Source of the DNA: CAYJBP01 sp964368605 | GTDB lineage: Bacteria > Bacillota > Dehalobacteriia > UBA4068 | NCBI GenBank assembly: GCA_964368605.1 | Contig: CAYJBP010000056.1 | Coordinates: 1 to 14,716 of the forward strand | Reading direction: 5' to 3' | Length of the DNA: 14,716 bases | Part shown: positions 1-9,156 of the stretch, piece by piece | Layout of the letters: every line of letters begins with the position of its first letter | Position numbering within the stretch: the first letter of the stretch is position 1 | Position numbers and translations under genes: made by a program | Notes under the pieces: generated by a model | Databases searched by the model: none | Seen by the model: the letters and a program-made list of their open reading frames with translations, nothing else | Told to the model about the DNA's origin: nothing

Positions 1-3000
1 ATAATTTTAAGGCGATAAACGATAATTTGGGGCATTTCTTTGGCGACGAGGTGCTCAGAGATATCTCCTCGGGCTTAAAAGAAGCCTTTAGAGAAATTGA
101 TATCATTGCCAGAATTGGCGGAGATGAATTTATTATTTTAGTTGAAAATTTATCAGATATGGAGATTATTTCCCAAAAAGCCGAAAAAATACTTGAGGTT
201 TATAGAAAAACCTATTCCGGTGAATATAAAGATTATTCCATTTCGGGGAGTGTAGGTGTGGCACTTTATCCTCAAGACGGAAAAACCTATGATGAAATAT
301 ATCAAAATGCTGACAAGGCTTTAAACCATGCAAAAATGCAAGGCAAAAATAGATATATGCTTTATTCTGCCGATTTTAATATTGGTACTACAAGAAGTGT
401 TACTAAAATTGAAAATGCAAATAGAGTTGCCAGCTCTTTCTTTGATTATGATCTTATTTCTACAGTATTTAATATACTGTATGAAAAAAATGGCGACAGT
501 GATTCTATCAATTTGGCGCTTAGCTATTTATGCCAAAAATATAATGCCGACAGAAGCTATATTTTTGAAACTTTAGACGATGGCCTAACTCTGGACAATA
601 CTTTTGAATACTGCAAAGAAGGCATTGGCAGCGAGATTGAAAACCTGCAAGGCATTCCTTATGAATTATTTGCCGATTTTCTTGATAAAGCACATAATGA
701 TATTATATATTCTAATAATTTAAGAGAAACCTTAGAGCAAGACAGGGCTTTTGAAATTATGGACGACCAAGGCATTTTGTCATTTGTTCATGCCCAAATT
801 AAGCGTGATGGTAAAATGAGGTTTTTCTTAGGCTTAGATGATTGCACCAAAACCAGGATCTGGACAGAGCGAGAAATAAACAGCATCCAATATATCGGTA
901 AATTTTTATCAATTATCTTGCAAGGCAAACATCTGCGGGACGAGCTGCAAGAGCTGGCAATAAGTAATAAAAACTCTGCCGATATTTTAGATACCACCGA
1001 TAGTGTGGTATATGTAAGCGATTTAACTAATTATGATTTACTGTATCTTAATGAGATGGGAAAACGTACGGCAGGGTTAATTACCGATGAAGAATATAAG
1101 GGTAAAAAATGTTATCAACTTTTGCAAGGCAAAGATGCGCCTTGCGATTTTTGCACAAACCATTTATTAAAAGAAGATGAGTATTATGAATGGTCGTATT
1201 ATAACCCTATATTTGATACAACATATTTATTAAAAGATAAACTAATTAATTATAAAGGTAATCTTGCAAGGCTTGAAATTGCTACGGATATATCAAACCT
1301 TGTGGAGCTTGAAAAAAAAATAAGCGATAGGCTTGCCGACGAAGAGTTTTTAATGGATTGCGTTGAAATGCTTCATGCAGGCAATGAACCCAATTCTTCA
1401 ATATTTTCTCTTTTGGAGGCCGTTACAAATTATTATGATGCCGAAAGAAGCTATATATTTGAAGTATCGGAATGTGGCTGTTTTATCAGCAATACTTATG
1501 AGTATTGTAAGCCCGACAAGCAGGCGTTTAAAGATAATCTTCAAAATTTACCGATAAATGAACTTCGTGTTTTGCTAAATAAATGCGAAGAGCAAGAGGC
1601 GTTTTTTATGGATATCGACACAGTTGATAAAAGCTCTCTTGAATACGATCTTATGAAATTTCAAGACCTTAAAGATATTATTATTGGTGCTATACGGGTA
1701 GAGGGTAATGATATAACAGGCTTTGTAGGGGTAGATAATGCATTAAAGAACAAAGAAAAAACTTCTATAATAAGAACAGTAGCAAAATTCACCGCTACTT
1801 TCCTTGATGAAACACAGCTGCTATCAAACTTAAACAAGCTAAGCTATTATGATACACTTACGGGTGTTAAAAATAGGCATAGCTATGGTTTGACGATTAA
1901 AGATATTGATCAAAATATCGACAGTTTGGGTGTATTATATGCAGATATCATCGGTTTAAGTTCAATAAACGATACTTATGGTGTATTGTTTGGTGATAGT
2001 ATTTTGATTAGTTTATCAAAAATCCTATACGAAGTTTTTGAAGATAAGGTTTTTCGTATGGGTGGTGATGAATTTGTTGTAATTTTAGAAAATGTATCGG
2101 AGCCTGATTTTGAAAAGGATATTGCCTTATTAAAAGAAAAATTGGCACAAGAAGCGGATTATAAGGTATCTATAGGTTATACCTGGAATAAAAATGTTAA
2201 GAATGCCAATAGTAAATCAAATGATTTACATGATAGCGAAAACTATATTCGTATTTTGCGTGAGAATTTGGAAATGGAGATTGCCAATGGCAAATATACA
2301 GTTTATTTACAGCCACAAATGAATTATGCATCCGGAAAAGTAGAAAGTGCAGAAGCGCTTGTAAGGCGTATTGGTGCAGGTGGTGTGGTTCAGCCACCAA
2401 TTAACTTTTTGCCATTTTATGAAAAAGAGGGTATTATATCAAAAATTGATGAGTTTGTATTTGAAACGGTTTGCAAAACTTTAAAATTATGGCAAGACAA
2501 GGGTGTTAAAACATTGCCGGCTATTTCTGTAAACTGTTCAAGAATGACTATTTCCAAAAAGGGCATTGTTGAACGGTTCTCGCAATTTTGCGATAGTTAT
2601 GGCATAGATCATTCAAAATTAGTAATAGAAATAACAGAGACAATAAACAGGGTAGATGAAAAGGCTTTGGCTTTGATTATCAAAAACTTTTCGGATGCCG
2701 GTTTTTCGGTTTCTCTTGATGATTTTGGCAGTGGTTATTCAAACTTAAACTCTCTTGTGGGGTCGGATTTTGATGAAATAAAAATAGATATGAAAATAAT
2801 TGACGGCATATACAATGATAAAAAATCGCAATTATTGGCAGATCTTGCTATTGGCTTATGCGAAGGCCTTGATAATGTTTCATCTGTTGCGGAAGGCGTT
2901 GAGAACAAGCAACAGCATGATATGTTATGCAGCATGGGTTGCACAATAGGTCAGGGCTATTATTATGGAAAGCCAATGTCAATAGAAGAGTTTTCGAATA

Positions 3001-3023
3001 AGTACATCGAGATTCTATTATAA
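1..3023 (+). CDS. Bifunctional diguanylate cyclase/c-di-GMP phosphodiesterase, 5'-truncated (GGDEF-GAF-PAS-GAF-GGDEF-EAL)
   Basis: The gene is cut by the left edge. The frame is open from base 3 and begins inside a GGDEF domain (NFKAIND, then GHFFGDE), so the TTG at 27 is an internal leucine, not a start. Residue numbers count that leucine as 1. The first GGDEF domain runs to about 115, with IGGDEF at 30-35 and an RxxD inhibitory site (REID, 22-25) at the usual spacing, so it looks like an active, feedback-inhibited cyclase. GAF-like domain 1 covers about 135-305 (RSYIFE at 176-181). A PAS domain covers about 315-430, with Cys362, Cys373 and Cys376. GAF-like domain 2 covers about 435-598 (RSYIFE again at 474-479). 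The second GGDEF, about 603-745, keeps GGDEF at 679-683 but lacks the RxxD arginine and the usual C-terminal AD-x-ALY segment. The EAL domain, about 750-998, has EALVR, the NCS asparagine, EITET, DDFGSG, KID, AEGVE and GQGYYYG, so all metal and catalytic positions appear present. The protein should make and break cyclic di-GMP in response to cytoplasmic signals. Its N-terminal input is not visible. Confidence 0.95.
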   Translation, partial: NFKAINDNLGHFFGDEVLRDISSGLKEAFREIDIIARIGGDEFIILVENLSDMEIISQKAEKILEVYRKTYSGEYKDYSISGSVGVALYPQDGKTYDEIYQNADKALNHAKMQGKNRYMLYSADFNIGTTRSVTKIENANRVASSFFDYDLISTVFNILYEKNGDSDSINLALSYLCQKYNADRSYIFETLDDGLTLDNTFEYCKEGIGSEIENLQGIPYELFADFLDKAHNDIIYSNNLRETLEQDRAFEIMDDQGILSFVHAQIKRDGKMRFFLGLDDCTKTRIWTEREINSIQYIGKFLSIILQGKHLRDELQELAISNKNSADILDTTDSVVYVSDLTNYDLLYLNEMGKRTAGLITDEEYKGKKCYQLLQGKDAPCDFCTNHLLKEDEYYEWSYYNPIFDTTYLLKDKLINYKGNLARLEIATDISNLVELEKKISDRLADEEFLMDCVEMLHAGNEPNSSIFSLLEAVTNYYDAERSYIFEVSECGCFISNTYEYCKPDKQAFKDNLQNLPINELRVLLNKCEEQEAFFMDIDTVDKSSLEYDLMKFQDLKDIIIGAIRVEGNDITGFVGVDNALKNKEKTSIIRTVAKFTATFLDETQLLSNLNKLSYYDTLTGVKNRHSYGLTIKDIDQNIDSLGVLYADIIGLSSINDTYGVLFGDSILISLSKILYEVFEDKVFRMGGDEFVVILENVSEPDFEKDIALLKEKLAQEADYKVSIGYTWNKNVKNANSKSNDLHDSENYIRILRENLEMEIANGKYTVYLQPQMNYASGKVESAEALVRRIGAGGVVQPPINFLPFYEKEGIISKIDEFVFETVCKTLKLWQDKGVKTLPAISVNCSRMTISKKGIVERFSQFCDSYGIDHSKLVIEITETINRVDEKALALIIKNFSDAGFSVSLDDFGSGYSNLNSLVGSDFDEIKIDMKIIDGIYNDKKSQLLADLAIGLCEGLDNVSSVAEGVENKQQHDMLCSMGCTIGQGYYYGKPMSIEEFSNKYIEILL

Positions 3024-3047
3024 CTGACAAAACCGGAGGGCTATTTT

Positions 3048-3114
3048 GGCTTAAAACCTTTAAGACCTTGGGGGCGCTGCCCCCATACCCCTGCAATTTT
3101 TTTGAAAAAAATTG
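3048..3114. repeat. Intergenic GC-rich hairpin module between convergent genes
   Basis: Three consecutive hairpins are visible. CTTAAA/TTTAAG spans 3050-3064 with loop ACC. GGGGGC/GCCCCC spans 3070-3084 with a 3-base loop. A near-perfect A/T hairpin, CAATTTTTTT against AAAAAAATTG, spans 3094-3114. The block is much more GC-rich in its middle than the surrounding spacer. From memory, similar modules (a GGGGGCGCTGCCCCC core followed by a TTTTT/AAAAA hairpin) recur between genes in Clostridia, so it may be one copy of a dispersed extragenic repeat. Only one copy is in this window, so repetition cannot be shown here. Confidence 0.45.
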
Positions 3115-3132
3115 ACTAAAACTTTAATATGT

Positions 3133-3181
3133 CTATAAAAAAAGTATCCCCCGGTTTTCCGGGGAATACTTTTTTTTATAG
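3133..3181. terminator. Bidirectional intrinsic terminator shared by the convergent genes
   Basis: The arms 3133-3154 and 3159-3181 form a stem of about 22 bp with loop TTTT. It has a GC core (CCCCGG/CCGGGG), one bulge, and flanking runs of seven A on one side and eight T on the other. The A and T runs give a U-tract in either direction. It therefore fits as a terminator both for the GGDEF/EAL gene ending at 3023 and for the minus-strand SLH gene ending at 3197. Confidence 0.88.
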
Positions 3182-3196
3182 CTATGGTAATTTTGC

Positions 3197-6100
3197 TTAC
3201 TCAAATATTGGGAACAAGACCGGCGTAGCTTGCGTTGGATCTAAATGCCAATCTGCATCTAATTGTGTTATATAATTGTTATTTCCCGCAATAATATCGG
3301 AATACCATTGCCAACCCAGGAACTTATCATTGGGCCCCGAATCCCCACCTGTTCTGGTAACTTCTGTGGGTAAAACGGTTTTGACTCCATAGGTATGCTC
3401 TAAATGAACAGTATCGCCAGGCCAGGTATCGCCGCTATACTCTGTACCATCATGGGTAAAGGTGTAGCTATAGAAAGCATCATTATTTATTCTAAGGGCA
3501 TAATTGTATTGATGGGGGGTAAAGCGAGCCTCTATTGTTAGCTTTTCACCATCAATGGTCGGGTGAATTTGCTCAAGATTAGCAAGCTTTCGCCCGTTTA
3601 AATACCAGCCATCAAAGGTATAATGATCCATAAACAATATCGCTGCGCTGAAGGGGTCGCTTACTGTGAAATCAGGTTTTTCATATTGAATATGCTCTCC
3701 GTTTGCCGATCTTTTTACACCTGTTAAGTCGGTAGTTGGGGATTGATCGCCGAGAATTAAATTAATGGTTAAGTCGCCGGTAAGTTCAGCCCAGTAACCA
3801 TAGATGGTAAAGGTACCACTTGCGGGAGGATCTTGATGGGTGGCAAATTGATAAGGTAATGCTACCGTGTTCTTGCCTTCACTATCAACACCATTATTAT
3901 AACCTACTACTGTCCAGCCCAAAAATTCATAGCCGGGCCTTTCCGGACGATCGTCAATAGGAATATGCATCGGATCACCAAAAGTATAGAAGCTGGGGTT
4001 CTTTTGGCCATATGGATAGGTAATCTCTCTCTCTTCAACAACGCCGAAACCAATATGATCATAAACTATTTGATAGGTATTAGGTGTCCAAACTGCATTG
4101 AAAATTAGATTTTTGCCTATATCATTGGCAGCAAAGGTTAAGGTATTATTCTCAAAGCTGCCTTCGATTGTGGTTAATAATTGCCAATGCGAGAAGGTAT
4201 GCCCTTTATATGTTCCCGTATAGGCTGGTATAGTTAAAGTTGAGCCTGTTTCGGTATTGGTATAGGTTATCGGTAAGCTATTATCTAATGAACCATGCAT
4301 ATTTTGATAGCTGATTTTGCTTTGGCTATCATTAATATCGACTCGGGCATAAAGAGTAAGGTCTTCTGCAGGCATTGTCTGGCCGGCATAGGCAAAAGGC
4401 TGGGTAAAGGCTGCATCATAATACCAACCGATAAAAGTACGGGTATTATTGTTTTCGTCGCTGGTATCTAAGGCATTTGCAGCTGCTGTAAACTCATCAT
4501 CAAGCCAAGACAGTTGATAGAGGTACTGGGCTTCTATGCTATCCACCTGGGTTGTCTCTTGCATAAAGATGATATTATAATTGTTTAAGCTATAATAGAT
4601 ATCCACCACTGTGCTGCCATCGGCGGCAATGGTCGGCAAGCTTCCTGTTATTGTGCCTTTTGTATTATTAAAACTAATACCGGTATCAGTATGTTTTAGA
4701 TTATCTATAGCCTGTACGGAAGAGCCAATTGTGCCTCGTACAATATCAGTGCTATACAACATATCTGTTGATCCGCCTATATCATCTAACATATGATAAT
4801 AATGATTTACCATATAATTAGCTTGGCCGGCTGCCCATATTGCGCTAACATTAAGGGAATTAGCAGGCATGATGGCAGGAAGCCCTTGCCAATAATCTAA
4901 ACTATAACCAAATCTGTAATAGGAAGGTGGATCAATTGGCTCGCCATAATGATAAAATATGCTGAAAGTATCTGCAGGATTACCTTGGCTAACATCATAA
5001 TTAGGATTATAGGTAATAGCATAACTTGCCCGCGGATAATAGAAATCAAACATGGTTGAACCATTGGGGGCAATTGTCTTGGTTATGGATTTGGTAATTG
5101 CATCCTCATAGCCGGAATAGGTTTTAGGGGTATTCTCTGTTTGTTCACTATTGGCTATAGCTTTTTTAGTTTCCGAATCCGCCAATACATACTCGCCATT
5201 TAAGCCTTCCTTAAAGTGGCGTACGGTGTAATTAACCTCTTGGGCTGTCCACTTAGCTACCAAAATTTTCTTGGTTTCGCTATCACCCCAAACAGGAGAA
5301 TAGGGGCTTACTACTTCGCCGCCGGTAATTTGATAGCCGGCATTAACACCATAATTAAATATTCCCTCAAACCAACCATCAAAGTTATAGCCTTGGCGGC
5401 TGGGTGTAGGTAGTGTAACTATATCACCACTATTTAAGAAATAACCTGCTTTATAGGGCTTGCCGCTAGCAGGGTCGATAGGCATACTACCGCCTTCTAA
5501 AGCTAGCTGTAAAGCCTGCACTGTGGGTACTTTTTCCCATTTAATGGGAATACGCTTGATAACAGAATCCAGGCTTAAACTCTTAGGCGAACCTTTCCAG
5601 GTAATAATAAGCTCTTCTTCGCCGCTATTTACATCTGTAGGCAGAGCATCTACATCGATATTAAGCGTTAAGTAGGTATAGCTGCCATCCGGAATGGTAT
5701 ATTCATCAACAGTAAAGGCCGGGTGGCTGGTTATTACCGAGAAATATTCCAACGGTTCATCCCGATAATCGGTAATTAGGCTTTCGATTTCGCCGCTGGT
5801 TAGGCTCATGGCTTCTAGCGTAAATTCATCAGCATAGATGGTCTGCTGTTCGGTGCCGCCGCCATTTGCCGTAATCTTAAATTCGTATTCATCCCAAACT
5901 TGGCCGCTATAGGCGATAATTTGCTGCTCTTCGCCTAAGGTAAAGAAAGGCCATTCTTCTTCATAAATATCAGCACCATAGGAAATTAAATTGGCCAAAG
6001 CCCCGGCGCTAAAATCAACATCCACATAAGCTCCAAATTCCGAATAGAAAGCACCGGCTAAATCATCGGTTACCGCCTTGCCTCCTTCGGTTTGATATGT

Positions 6101-9100
6101 ATAGTAGCAATAACCATAAAGCCTAGCATAAAGGCCTGCTTCGGCACTTATTTGGGCATTGGCCACCGCCGGGGTAATCAAGGCCACCGTAACGGTAGAG
6201 CGAATACCGGCCCTAGCCCCTAAGCTGCCCATTAAATAGGCCGAAGCTGTAAAGGTATCGGGCATTAAATCGGTAGTATTATAGTAAAGATCATTTTTAT
6301 TTGTACCGAAATAGGCCGTGAAGGTATGGAGCTTTTTGGTTTCGTATTCAATAGTTACCCCGGCCGAAACGCTCATATTAGCGGCCACTATAAAGTCTAT
6401 ATCCAGGCTTACCGAAAACAGCATCAAAGGATCTCGGGCTTGTAAATAGAGCAAGGGCACATTAATAATATCTACCCATTCGGTATTGCCCAGCATATCC
6501 TGATAACGGCTTTGCAAATCGCCGCTAACGGTGGCGGTAGGCTCGCCAAAGAACTCGTCCTTTTTATCCATCAGGGTATTAAGCTGGTCGTTTAGTTCGG
6601 TTACTTTATCGAGGGTATTGCTTTTAAAAGGCATTTCCATAGGCTCTTCATCGGGTTCTACCCCTTCAAATACTGCTGTTACCAATAAGCCAATGCCGGT
6701 ATAAGTGCCTATTTCCGTATCCACGGTGGCTTTATAATTTAGGCCGCTTAAATCGTCAATATTAAAGCCAAATTCTAAGCTTAAATGCTGCTCGAAAACA
6801 GCGGTAATATCGATTACAATTTGGGTGGGATTAATGCCGCTGGGGCTACCAAAGCCGGGAACAGCTCCGCTTGACGGCCTCTTAGAGGTATCGATGGTAA
6901 TTTTAACCGGAACAGAAACAGTAAGCATTAAGCCATCGTCACCATCGGCAATTTCGGTTTGGCCGGATCGGATATTAACACTGGGGGCAGTGGGCAAAGT
7001 AACCGTGGTACGCCCCGGGGTGGGAGCGCCTAAGCCTGTGCCGATAGAGGCTGCCTGCACCATAGGCATCTCGCTTTGAATAGCAGCAATTTCCGAGCCA
7101 TTAAAGCCATTGGCGCTAAGTAAATTGGCCACTTCGTCGGTTTGCAAGGTAAGGGCGGCTACCTCGGCGGCGGTTGTCTCGGCAAAACCGCTGACTTGGA
7201 TTTGGTTTTGGATATCATTGATAATTTGGGCTTGATCTGCCGCTTGGGCTAAATCAGTACCCGAAACCGGAACAGGAACATACATTTGTTCTGCGCTAAC
7301 GGCGTCATCGGTATTGGCTACAATATCCGAAAACTGGGCATTAGAGTATACATACTGCTTAGTGCTGCCTTGCTCGATTATGCTTTCAATTTTAACATAG
7401 CGGATGCCATCATCTTGGGCATCGTAGTTTTCGCCTATGGTACGGCTGCTGGGGGCAGTACCATTATAGATGGCTACAATATCGCCTACCATAATAGTTT
7501 TGCTGCTGGTTGTGGTAAATGAGCCTACCGTATCAGCCGATCTTAAATTAATTCGGGCATTTTCATTCTCTTCTAAGTTGTTTAGGCTAAGGGCAACCGG
7601 GGCTGCTGCATTAGCTAAACTAATTCCGCCAACTTCGTTAATCGGGATTTCGATAAGGTTGGAATTAAGTAAGCCACTATTTAGTATGGGCGCTTCACTT
7701 GTACGGGCAACGGTGAAATTATAAGTATCGGTAGCGGCGGACATTAAATTGCCGTTTTCATCAAAAAACGCCCAATCTTCAGGAGCAGTATCTAGGATTT
7801 CGATGCGATAGGAATCGCCGGCTGTCCATACAGCAGCATTATTATCATTGATAATAAAATTTCTGATATCTGTAGTCGTCGTCGGTGTTGGCAAATTTTC
7901 CGGGTCTGACAAATTAGTGATTTTGATTAAACTAGAATTGTAATAACCGGGAGGAATCACTGCATCATCATAATGCGTACCGATGCGCAACTGAAAATTG
8001 CTGCTAACATCAATAGTGGTTAATGATTCCCTGGTATCAAGCTGGCTAACCGCATTTGCTTCGGTTAAAGCCGCATATAAGGTAGTGCTGCTATTAAGCA
8101 CGGTATCGGGGTCTACCGGCTTGGTGGCCTCTTTATCTTCAAACCAAGCACTAAGAATATAGTTAGTGCCATTTGCAGGGTCGGGAGCAAGCAATTCGGA
8201 TACTTTAGTGCCGCTATCTACCTTGTAGCTGCCGCCTGCCACCTGTATATTAGCATAAATCCCACGGGCGGGATTAGCATCTACATAATCATAATTTATA
8301 GTGATAGTATCGGTAGTATTACCGCCACCACCACCGCCACCACCGCCGCTACTGCCACCGGAGCTGATAGCCTCTTCGGCTGGCGGATCTTCAACAATTT
8401 CATCTTCGGCATTGTAAACAGCGTTTACCCGCACCAAAAAAGTAGCACCTTCTGCCCGATTGGCTTCGCCTTGGGGGTTTACCAGGCCATTATCACCCAT
8501 CAAAAGGCCGATTTGCCATAGCTTAAGCATATCATCTAAAGCCCAGGGGGAAATTAAGCTTTCATCGCCGGGATTATCGGCATTAATAATTTCGGTAGGC
8601 AGGCTAATATTTAAAGCCTTAAAAAAGCGCATGGTCATAACAGCCATTTGCTCGCGGCTGATAACAGCATTAGGAGCAAAGAGGCTTTCGCTAATACCAT
8701 CTACAATGCCTTTTTCCTTAGCCCATTTAACATAAGGGGCATAGTAGGCCTCTGCGTCTACATCGCTAAAGCTGCTTGCACCGCCGTATGCTGCCACATC
8801 AATGCCGGCCATACGACCCAAAACAGTAATATACATAGCTCTGGTCATTGTAATATAAGGTGAAAATTTTGTACCATCGGTACCTTGGAATAAGCCTAGG
8901 GCTACCGCTTGCATAACTGTTTCGTAAAACCAATCTGTGGGGCTTATATCATCAAAGATTAAAGCCGGGGTTTCGGAAGCATCAAGGCTTGCTAAGTCGT
9001 CATCATTAGCCAAGGCTACCAGGGGCATGGATTGTAATAAGAGCCCCAAAATTAATAATAATGCCACTAACTTTTTTGCAAATAGTATTGCTTTTTTCAT
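3197..9100 (-). CDS. Giant secreted SLH-domain surface protein with beta-grasp (InlB/Flg_new-like) and MucBP-like repeats
   Basis: The 1967-residue product starts at ATG 9098-9100, where GGAGGA lies 6 bases upstream. An open frame runs further upstream, but it overlaps the promoter and lacks a signal peptide. Residues 1-31 are a signal peptide (MKKAILFAKK, hydrophobic core, VALA). Three SLH modules follow at about 48-94, 111-159 and 182-225, the family that binds pyruvylated secondary wall polymers. Next is a Ser/Gly linker with nine consecutive glycines (about 246-260). A beta-grasp-like module sits at about 280-346. The central region, about 355-1190, is acidic, beta-rich and unrecognised, and includes a run of short alternating strands (about 890-1080). 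The C-terminal third holds about seven repeats with F-x-G-W-like cores (FDGWFEG, FIGWYYD, FLGWTVV, FDGWYLN, FLGWQWY) at roughly 1193-1286, 1357-1426, 1507-1586, 1593-1674, 1675-1772, 1776-1862 and 1865-1967. Two MucBP-like modules lie at about 1292-1356 and 1427-1511. No catalytic motif or LPXTG is seen. A role in adhesion or cell-surface structure is inferred. I find only one cysteine in the chain. Confidence 0.93.
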   Translation of the reverse strand: MKKAILFAKKLVALLLILGLLLQSMPLVALANDDDLASLDASETPALIFDDISPTDWFYETVMQAVALGLFQGTDGTKFSPYITMTRAMYITVLGRMAGIDVAAYGGASSFSDVDAEAYYAPYVKWAKEKGIVDGISESLFAPNAVISREQMAVMTMRFFKALNISLPTEIINADNPGDESLISPWALDDMLKLWQIGLLMGDNGLVNPQGEANRAEGATFLVRVNAVYNAEDEIVEDPPAEEAISSGGSSGGGGGGGGGNTTDTITINYDYVDANPARGIYANIQVAGGSYKVDSGTKVSELLAPDPANGTNYILSAWFEDKEATKPVDPDTVLNSSTTLYAALTEANAVSQLDTRESLTTIDVSSNFQLRIGTHYDDAVIPPGYYNSSLIKITNLSDPENLPTPTTTTDIRNFIINDNNAAVWTAGDSYRIEILDTAPEDWAFFDENGNLMSAATDTYNFTVARTSEAPILNSGLLNSNLIEIPINEVGGISLANAAAPVALSLNNLEENENARINLRSADTVGSFTTTSSKTIMVGDIVAIYNGTAPSSRTIGENYDAQDDGIRYVKIESIIEQGSTKQYVYSNAQFSDIVANTDDAVSAEQMYVPVPVSGTDLAQAADQAQIINDIQNQIQVSGFAETTAAEVAALTLQTDEVANLLSANGFNGSEIAAIQSEMPMVQAASIGTGLGAPTPGRTTVTLPTAPSVNIRSGQTEIADGDDGLMLTVSVPVKITIDTSKRPSSGAVPGFGSPSGINPTQIVIDITAVFEQHLSLEFGFNIDDLSGLNYKATVDTEIGTYTGIGLLVTAVFEGVEPDEEPMEMPFKSNTLDKVTELNDQLNTLMDKKDEFFGEPTATVSGDLQSRYQDMLGNTEWVDIINVPLLYLQARDPLMLFSVSLDIDFIVAANMSVSAGVTIEYETKKLHTFTAYFGTNKNDLYYNTTDLMPDTFTASAYLMGSLGARAGIRSTVTVALITPAVANAQISAEAGLYARLYGYCYYTYQTEGGKAVTDDLAGAFYSEFGAYVDVDFSAGALANLISYGADIYEEEWPFFTLGEEQQIIAYSGQVWDEYEFKITANGGGTEQQTIYADEFTLEAMSLTSGEIESLITDYRDEPLEYFSVITSHPAFTVDEYTIPDGSYTYLTLNIDVDALPTDVNSGEEELIITWKGSPKSLSLDSVIKRIPIKWEKVPTVQALQLALEGGSMPIDPASGKPYKAGYFLNSGDIVTLPTPSRQGYNFDGWFEGIFNYGVNAGYQITGGEVVSPYSPVWGDSETKKILVAKWTAQEVNYTVRHFKEGLNGEYVLADSETKKAIANSEQTENTPKTYSGYEDAITKSITKTIAPNGSTMFDFYYPRASYAITYNPNYDVSQGNPADTFSIFYHYGEPIDPPSYYRFGYSLDYWQGLPAIMPANSLNVSAIWAAGQANYMVNHYYHMLDDIGGSTDMLYSTDIVRGTIGSSVQAIDNLKHTDTGISFNNTKGTITGSLPTIAADGSTVVDIYYSLNNYNIIFMQETTQVDSIEAQYLYQLSWLDDEFTAAANALDTSDENNNTRTFIGWYYDAAFTQPFAYAGQTMPAEDLTLYARVDINDSQSKISYQNMHGSLDNSLPITYTNTETGSTLTIPAYTGTYKGHTFSHWQLLTTIEGSFENNTLTFAANDIGKNLIFNAVWTPNTYQIVYDHIGFGVVEEREITYPYGQKNPSFYTFGDPMHIPIDDRPERPGYEFLGWTVVGYNNGVDSEGKNTVALPYQFATHQDPPASGTFTIYGYWAELTGDLTINLILGDQSPTTDLTGVKRSANGEHIQYEKPDFTVSDPFSAAILFMDHYTFDGWYLNGRKLANLEQIHPTIDGEKLTIEARFTPHQYNYALRINNDAFYSYTFTHDGTEYSGDTWPGDTVHLEHTYGVKTVLPTEVTRTGGDSGPNDKFLGWQWYSDIIAGNNNYITQLDADWHLDPTQATPVLFPIFE
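8321..8361. repeat. In-frame glycine-codon tract (GGN triplet repeat)
   Basis: A low-complexity run of ACC/GCC triplets on the plus strand reads as GGT/GGC glycine codons on the minus strand. It encodes SSGGSSG followed by further glycines between the SLH anchor and the rest of the surface protein. The near-repeating triplets could slip during replication, which would change linker length without breaking the frame. Confidence 0.7.
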
Positions 9101-9106
9101 TGGGTA

Positions 9107-9112
9107 TCCTCC
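9107..9112 (-). promoter_or_regulatory. Ribosome binding site that fixes the giant SLH protein start
   Basis: GGAGGA lies 6 bases upstream of the ATG at 9098-9100. The encoded N-terminus then opens directly with a Lys-Lys signal peptide. The longer in-frame alternative starting near 9172 has no comparable site and would lie upstream of the predicted transcription start (about 9134). Confidence 0.85.
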
Positions 9113-9127
9113 GATCATATTTTTATG

Positions 9128-9156
9128 TAATGATAGATTAATCTTAGCATAATGAT
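9128..9156 (-). promoter_or_regulatory. Operator-like repeats over the giant SLH gene promoter
   Basis: The heptamer TAATGAT (plus strand) occurs at 9128-9134 and 9150-9156, exactly 22 bases apart, or two turns of helix. A perfect 10-bp palindrome, AGATTAATCT, lies between them at 9135-9144 and overlaps the -10 element. OmpR-family regulators usually bind direct repeats spaced by about 11 bp, and such a regulator is encoded next door, so this is a plausible site. The repeats are short and AT-rich, so chance is not excluded. Confidence 0.3.

Noticed and set aside
27..29. TTG as a start codon of the GGDEF/EAL gene
   Set aside because: The frame is open back to base 3 and the upstream residues (NFKAIND) are conserved GGDEF-domain positions. 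The gene is truncated by the window edge and does not start here.
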